Origin: Ignavibacteriaceae bacterium | GTDB taxonomy: Bacteria; Bacteroidota; Ignavibacteria; Ignavibacteriales; Ignavibacteriaceae | Direction of reading: 5' to 3' | Length of the DNA stretch: 64,000 bases | Assembly (NCBI GenBank): GCA_014860115.1 | Contig: JACZKK010000166.1 | Span: 1 to 64,000 of the forward strand | Part shown: one piece after another, positions 60,621 to 64,000 of the stretch | How the letters are laid out: each line of letters begins with the position of its first letter | Position numbering within the stretch: position 1 is the first letter of the stretch | Made by a program: the position numbers and the translations under genes | Notes under the pieces: generated by a model | Seen by the model: only the letters and a program-made list of their open reading frames with translations | What the model was told of the DNA's origin: nothing | The model's database searches: none

Positions 60621-61067
60621 ATGCTTAAAACCATATTATTTTTAATCATGTGTTATGTTTCAATAAATGCCCAGCTGGAAGAACAGCACGTTTGGAAAGT
60701 TGTTAATGCTGATGATGGTTCAAAGTTTTGGTATGATGCGTCTTCAATCGATACAACTAAAGGAGATAGATTTAATATCTGGATACTTGAGACCAATCAG
60801 CCACCTAAAAAATATGAAGGAATTGAAGGGGATGTATTCAGGTCAAAAACTCTTTATGCAATTAATCTGACAACAGTGAAATATGGCATTTTGAAAATAC
60901 GCTACTATAACTTAAGTAATCAGGAAATATTTTCATTTGATTATGATAAACCTATGCCGCCGGAAAGTATAAAGTACGCATATCCGATAACGGATAACTC
61001 TTTGCTGTTTTTCCTATTAAAAGAATTGTACGGTCCGAAGGGTGAGCAAATACAAAAAATGAATTAA
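60621..61067 (+). CDS. Small exported protein, surface-adhesin E-like
   Basis: The 148-residue product has a signal peptide ending SINAQ and the core VWKVVNADDGSKFWYDASSID, followed by FNIWILETNQ and VKYGILKIRYYN. A WYDASSI-type strand early in a small exported beta protein recalls the surface-adhesin protein E domain family. AAGGA precedes the ATG at about 11 nt. It lies between the divergent cytochrome operon and the convergent clpS. Function unknown. Confidence 0.62.
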   Translation: MLKTILFLIMCYVSINAQLEEQHVWKVVNADDGSKFWYDASSIDTTKGDRFNIWILETNQPPKKYEGIEGDVFRSKTLYAINLTTVKYGILKIRYYNLSNQEIFSFDYDKPMPPESIKYAYPITDNSLLFFLLKELYGPKGEQIQKMN

Positions 61068-61086
61068 GTTTTAGAGAAGTGATTTA

Positions 61087-61377
61087 CTAAGTCTCGATTT
61101 GAGTGTGCAATAATATTTCTTCAAGGATACCGGATACTGTTAAGCAGTATGCCATTTCGCCAGAATAAACTACAGCTTTTCCATTAACGTGGACTTCAAA
61201 GGTTTTATCCCGTGCTTCAATGAATGAACATTTAGTTGCTTTGATTATCTGAGCAATTACTTCCTCAAACGTATGCCAGTCATCATTGAAAAGAACTACC
61301 CTGCTGCCGATGTTGATATCAGTTTTTTCTTCTTCGAGGTTGGATATTTGCGGTGATTGCTTTGTTGGGATTTCCAT
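61087..61377 (-). CDS. clpS: ATP-dependent Clp protease adaptor ClpS
   Basis: The 96-residue product has RVVLFNDDWHTFEEVIAQI and ARDKTFEVHVNGKAVVYSGE, the conserved blocks of ClpS; the N-terminal about 24 residues are a polar tail that enters ClpA. ClpS delivers proteins with N-degron residues to ClpAP or ClpCP. A slightly altered site is seen at FNDDWHT (family FNDDYTP/T), where Trp replaces Tyr. It is a single gene, divergent from etfB with 141 nt between starts. Confidence 0.92.
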   Translation of the reverse strand: MEIPTKQSPQISNLEEEKTDINIGSRVVLFNDDWHTFEEVIAQIIKATKCSFIEARDKTFEVHVNGKAVVYSGEMAYCLTVSGILEEILLHTQIET

Positions 61378-61518
61378 AATGTGAAAATACTTATTAGACA
61401 GTAAAAATTAAAGAGAGCTTTTTTAAAAAGTAACCATCTATCTGACACAGTTAATTGCTTTTATATCAGGTCGTCTATATATTTTGAATATAAAATAAAG
61501 TAAAAAAATGGAGTTCAA

Positions 61519-62268
61519 ATGAAAATAGTTGTTTGTGTAAGCCACGTTCCGGATACCGCATCACGAATCAAGGTAGGAAGTGATGGAAAAACTATTGACC
61601 CCGCAGGTGTTACTTATATAATCAATCCCTATGATGAGTATGCAGTAGAAGAAGCTTTAAAGACTAAAGAGAAATTAGGTGCAGGTGAAGTAGTAGTTGT
61701 TACTTTGGGGTCAGAAAATAGCAAAGAGACAATTCGCAAAGCATTAGCAATGGGTGTTGATAGCGGTGTTTTATTAAAAGATGATAATCAAAGAGATTCT
61801 TTTGGAATCGCAAAAGCTCTCGCTGAAGAAATTAAAGCACAGGGTTCTCAATTAGTTTTTATGGGAAAACAATCTGTTGATTATGATAATTCTATTGTAG
61901 GCCAGTTAACTGCGGAACTTTTAGATTATAATTGTGTAACTGTTTGTGTTAAGTTGGAAATTAGTGGAGAAAAGGTAACTGCAGAACGAGAGATTGAAGG
62001 TGGGCGAGAAGTAGTTGAGACTTCCCTGCCCGTGGTAATAACCTGTCAAAAAGGTCTCAACGAGCCTCGCTATGCTTCACTTAAAGGAATTATGGCTGCT
62101 AAGAAAAAAACTATTGAAGAGAAATCGGCTGCATCATATACTCCGAAAAGTGAAGTAGTTGGTATGAACCTGCCAGCAGGAAAACAACCTGGTAGAATAG
62201 TCGGCAGCGACGCATCAGCAGTGCCTGAACTGGTAAGGTTGTTAAAAGAAGAAGCAAAAGTAATTTAA
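61519..62268 (+). CDS. etfB: Electron transfer flavoprotein beta subunit
   Basis: The product begins MKIVVCVSHVPDTASRIKVG and contains INPYDEYAVEEAL, VDYDNSIVGQLTAELLDYNC and VITCQKGLNEPRYASLKGIM, the EtfB signatures including the AMP-binding loop. Length is 249 residues, which is normal. EtfAB passes electrons from acyl-CoA and other dehydrogenases to ETF-quinone oxidoreductase. A GGAG site precedes the ATG. etfA follows after 11 nt. Confidence 0.95.
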   Translation: MKIVVCVSHVPDTASRIKVGSDGKTIDPAGVTYIINPYDEYAVEEALKTKEKLGAGEVVVVTLGSENSKETIRKALAMGVDSGVLLKDDNQRDSFGIAKALAEEIKAQGSQLVFMGKQSVDYDNSIVGQLTAELLDYNCVTVCVKLEISGEKVTAEREIEGGREVVETSLPVVITCQKGLNEPRYASLKGIMAAKKKTIEEKSAASYTPKSEVVGMNLPAGKQPGRIVGSDASAVPELVRLLKEEAKVI

Positions 62269-62279
62269 GGAAAAATAAA

Positions 62280-63254
62280 ATGGTAAATAAAATATTAGCA
62301 GTACTTGAACACAGAGAAGGAACAATTAAGCGATCAGGATTTGAAGCTGCCTCCATAGCTGCAAAACTTGCTAAAGATCTGAATACTTTTGCTGACGCAG
62401 TTGTTGTTGGCGATGCAATTTCGAATATAAATGAAGTTTCAAAGTATGGCGTTCAGAAAGTTATACATCTAAAGAATTCAGAATTGGCTAATTACTCATC
62501 TTCAGGATATACTGAGGTGATTACCAATTTGGCAAAGGAATCTAATTATGATATTTTGATTTTGTCAAATACGTCACTTGGAAAAGATTTGGCACCGCGG
62601 CTAAGTATTAAGCTTGAAGCTGGCTGTGTTGTTGATTGCGTAAAATTAAATTTATCCGGAAGTGATTTAATCCTAACAAGACCAACTTATGCAGGGAAAG
62701 CGCTAATTGATGTAAAAATATTAAGTGATAAAAAGGTTATTACTCTTCGGCCAAATGTATTTAAAGCGATGGCTGCTGAAAATTCTGCAGTTGCTGAATT
62801 AGTAGTTAAAGAAATATCCGGAGTTAATCTTAGGAGCAAAGTCACTTCTTTCAAAAAATCAGTAGGAAAAATGGATGTTGCTGAAGCAGATATAATTGTA
62901 TCCGGCGGCAGAGGAATGAAAGGACCGGAGAACTTTCATCTGATAGAAGAACTTGCTGAGGCACTAGGCGCCGCCGTCGGTGCGTCCCGGGCAGTTGTTG
63001 ATGCCGGATGGAGACCTCATAATGAACAAGTGGGACAAACAGGAAAGACAGTTTCACCAACGCTTTATGTAGCTTGTGGAATCTCAGGTGCAATACAACA
63101 CCTTGCTGGAATGTCCTCTTCAAAATATATTGTAGCAGTAAATAAAGATAAAGATGCACCAATATTTACAGTTGCAGATTATGGCATTACCGGTGATTTG
63201 TTTGAAATAATTCCGGCATTAACTAATGAAATTAAAAAAGTAAAGCAATCCTAA
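62280..63254 (+). CDS. etfA: Electron transfer flavoprotein alpha subunit
   Basis: The C-terminal FAD domain is marked by IIVSGGRGMKGPENF, GAAVGASRAVVDAGWRPHNE, VGQTGKTVSPTLYVACGISG and AIQHLAGMSSSKYIVAVN, the conserved EtfA blocks. It forms a heterodimer with EtfB. The 324 residues are normal. The genes etfB, etfA and the DUF151 gene run together with gaps of 11 and 13 nt, so they are probably one transcript. Confidence 0.95.
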   Translation: MVNKILAVLEHREGTIKRSGFEAASIAAKLAKDLNTFADAVVVGDAISNINEVSKYGVQKVIHLKNSELANYSSSGYTEVITNLAKESNYDILILSNTSLGKDLAPRLSIKLEAGCVVDCVKLNLSGSDLILTRPTYAGKALIDVKILSDKKVITLRPNVFKAMAAENSAVAELVVKEISGVNLRSKVTSFKKSVGKMDVAEADIIVSGGRGMKGPENFHLIEELAEALGAAVGASRAVVDAGWRPHNEQVGQTGKTVSPTLYVACGISGAIQHLAGMSSSKYIVAVNKDKDAPIFTVADYGITGDLFEIIPALTNEIKKVKQS

Positions 63255-63267
63255 AAAAGAAAAACAC

Positions 63268-63861
63268 TTGCAAAAAATACCCTGTGAAATATTAGGTTTA
63301 TCATCAAGTCCCGCTACTGGAGGAGCTTATGCAATCCTTTTAAAAGAAGTAGATGGTAAAAAACGTTTGCCAATTATAATTGGAGCCTTTGAAGCTCAAG
63401 CAATTGCGCTTGAGATAGAAGGCATAAAACCGCCAAGACCGTTAACGCACGATTTATTAAAACAGCTAACCGATAGTCTGGGTGCTACAGTTCTGGAAGT
63501 AGTTATTGATGAACTCAGGGACAATACTTTTTATGCGAAGATCATACTTGAGGTTTCAGGATTTTCGCAAGAGATTGACGCAAGACCCAGCGATGCAATT
63601 GCACTTGCTGTGCGGGCACAGGCACCAATTTATGTATTTGAGACTGTTATGGATGCAGCCGCTTTTATTCCATCGGATGAAACTGAAGATGCTTCCCATC
63701 TAAATCCTGTGACCGATTCAGCAGAAACAAAAAAAACACCTTCAAAAGAAACAAAACTTGCAGCTTTACAAAACAAATTGCGGGAGGCTATTGAAGGAGA
63801 AGAGTACGAACGAGCAGCTAAAATAAGAGATCAGATTAAAAATCTTACAAGTGAAAATTAA
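63268..63861 (+). CDS. Bifunctional nuclease (DUF151) with UVR domain
   Basis: Residues 1 to about 130 are a DUF151 domain (IIGAFEAQAIALEIEGIKPP, PLTHDLLKQL, DARPSDAIALAVRAQAPIYV), and residues about 155-197 are a UVR motif (ALQNKLREAIEGEEYERAAK), as in UvrB/UvrC interaction helices. The fold is known from proteins with DNase/RNase activity in plants and from bacterial relatives of unknown role. The start is a TTG: no ATG or GTG lies before the conserved start QKIPCEILGL. It is co-directional with etfA, 13 nt apart. Confidence 0.85.
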   Translation: MQKIPCEILGLSSSPATGGAYAILLKEVDGKKRLPIIIGAFEAQAIALEIEGIKPPRPLTHDLLKQLTDSLGATVLEVVIDELRDNTFYAKIILEVSGFSQEIDARPSDAIALAVRAQAPIYVFETVMDAAAFIPSDETEDASHLNPVTDSAETKKTPSKETKLAALQNKLREAIEGEEYERAAKIRDQIKNLTSEN

Positions 63862-63866
63862 TTCTT

Positions 63867-64000
63867 TTAGTTAAAAACTTTCTGCCCAATCTTACATTCC
63901 AGACATCTTTCCTTAACACAATAATTTCTGAATAGTTCAATCATTGCCTGATAGTTTATACTTCGCCGGGAAGCGTTGGTCAATCCGAGTGTTGATTCGA
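63867..64000 (-). CDS. 3' end of a DUF2851-type gene, cut by the window edge
   Basis: On the minus strand 43 codons are open up to the window edge and end with a TAA at 63867-63869. The translated end includes NYQAMIELFRNYCVKERCLE and CKIGQKVFN, the Cys-bearing C-terminal pattern I associate with DUF2851, a family common in Bacteroidota and of unknown function. The start and most of the gene lie outside. It converges on the DUF151 gene with 5 nt between the stop codons. Confidence 0.6.
   Translation of the reverse strand, partial: ESTLGLTNASRRSINYQAMIELFRNYCVKERCLECKIGQKVFN

Overview
The window reads as a chromosomal piece of a low-GC Gram-negative bacterium of the Ignavibacteria / Bacteroidota-Chlorobi side of the tree. 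The grounds are type IX secretion (T9SS) C-terminal sorting domains with the PNPFNP motif that is common in Ignavibacteria, many outer-membrane beta-barrels and lipoproteins, BshC (bacillithiol), ClpS, a DEDDh exonuclease-UvrC fusion and several multihaem cytochromes. This placement is inferred from gene content; there is no rRNA gene here to confirm it.

Layout. Positions 1-15.8 kb: an all-plus-strand envelope cluster of about 19 genes. It holds DUF4136-type lipoproteins carrying Tyr/Gly/Trp-rich inserts, small beta-barrels, a glycerophosphodiesterase lipoprotein, a DUF3943 protein, an AI-2E-type permease, a DUF481 protein, a FadL/OmpP1-like protein, a two-domain VOC lipoprotein and one cytoplasmic metallo-beta-lactamase-fold hydrolase. 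15.9-18.9 kb: two convergent T9SS-exported propeller proteins. 19-24 kb: an OB-fold-like lipoprotein, an HD phosphohydrolase fused to a Pycsar-effector-type membrane domain, a SixA-like phosphatase and polyphosphate kinase. 24-31.3 kb: a four-gene minus-strand operon in which two large proteins joining a kinase-like periplasmic domain to an Omp85 barrel flank a phosphoesterase and a SdiA-regulated-type propeller. 31-41.5 kb: a class III cyclase-TPR protein, malic enzyme, queuosine precursor transporter, a DUF6600-like protein, and a glycosyltransferase / LPG-synthase-like / radical SAM trio. 41.7-52.7 kb: housekeeping genes (bshC, aroA, trmH, deoC, folD, ymdB-type, exonuclease-UvrC, eIF2B-like, MATE).

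53-54.8 kb is the most unusual part. Two tRNA-Ser genes (CGA, minus strand; GGA, plus strand) each lie next to a small free-standing GIY-YIG nuclease gene. On the far side of each nuclease gene is a broken piece of a tRNA-Ser gene. Each broken piece is interrupted in one of its tRNA loops by a pair of 15-nt hairpin units (6-bp stems, 3-nt loops). A related 15-nt unit sits in-frame inside a T9SS sorting domain at 17.46 kb. I read this as two copies of a tRNA-Ser-targeted GIY-YIG element together with a small palindromic element that enters tRNA loops and coding sequence.

54.8-60.2 kb: a minus-strand five-gene operon coding for four multihaem c-type cytochromes (about 33 haem motifs in total) and one outer-membrane barrel, preceded by what looks like a transcription attenuator. 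It is a candidate electron conduit across the envelope. 60.6-64 kb: a small exported protein, clpS, the electron-transfer flavoprotein pair etfB-etfA, a DUF151 nuclease-type protein, and the 3' end of a DUF2851-type gene cut by the window edge. I see no CRISPR array, transposase, integrase, prophage or rRNA gene.
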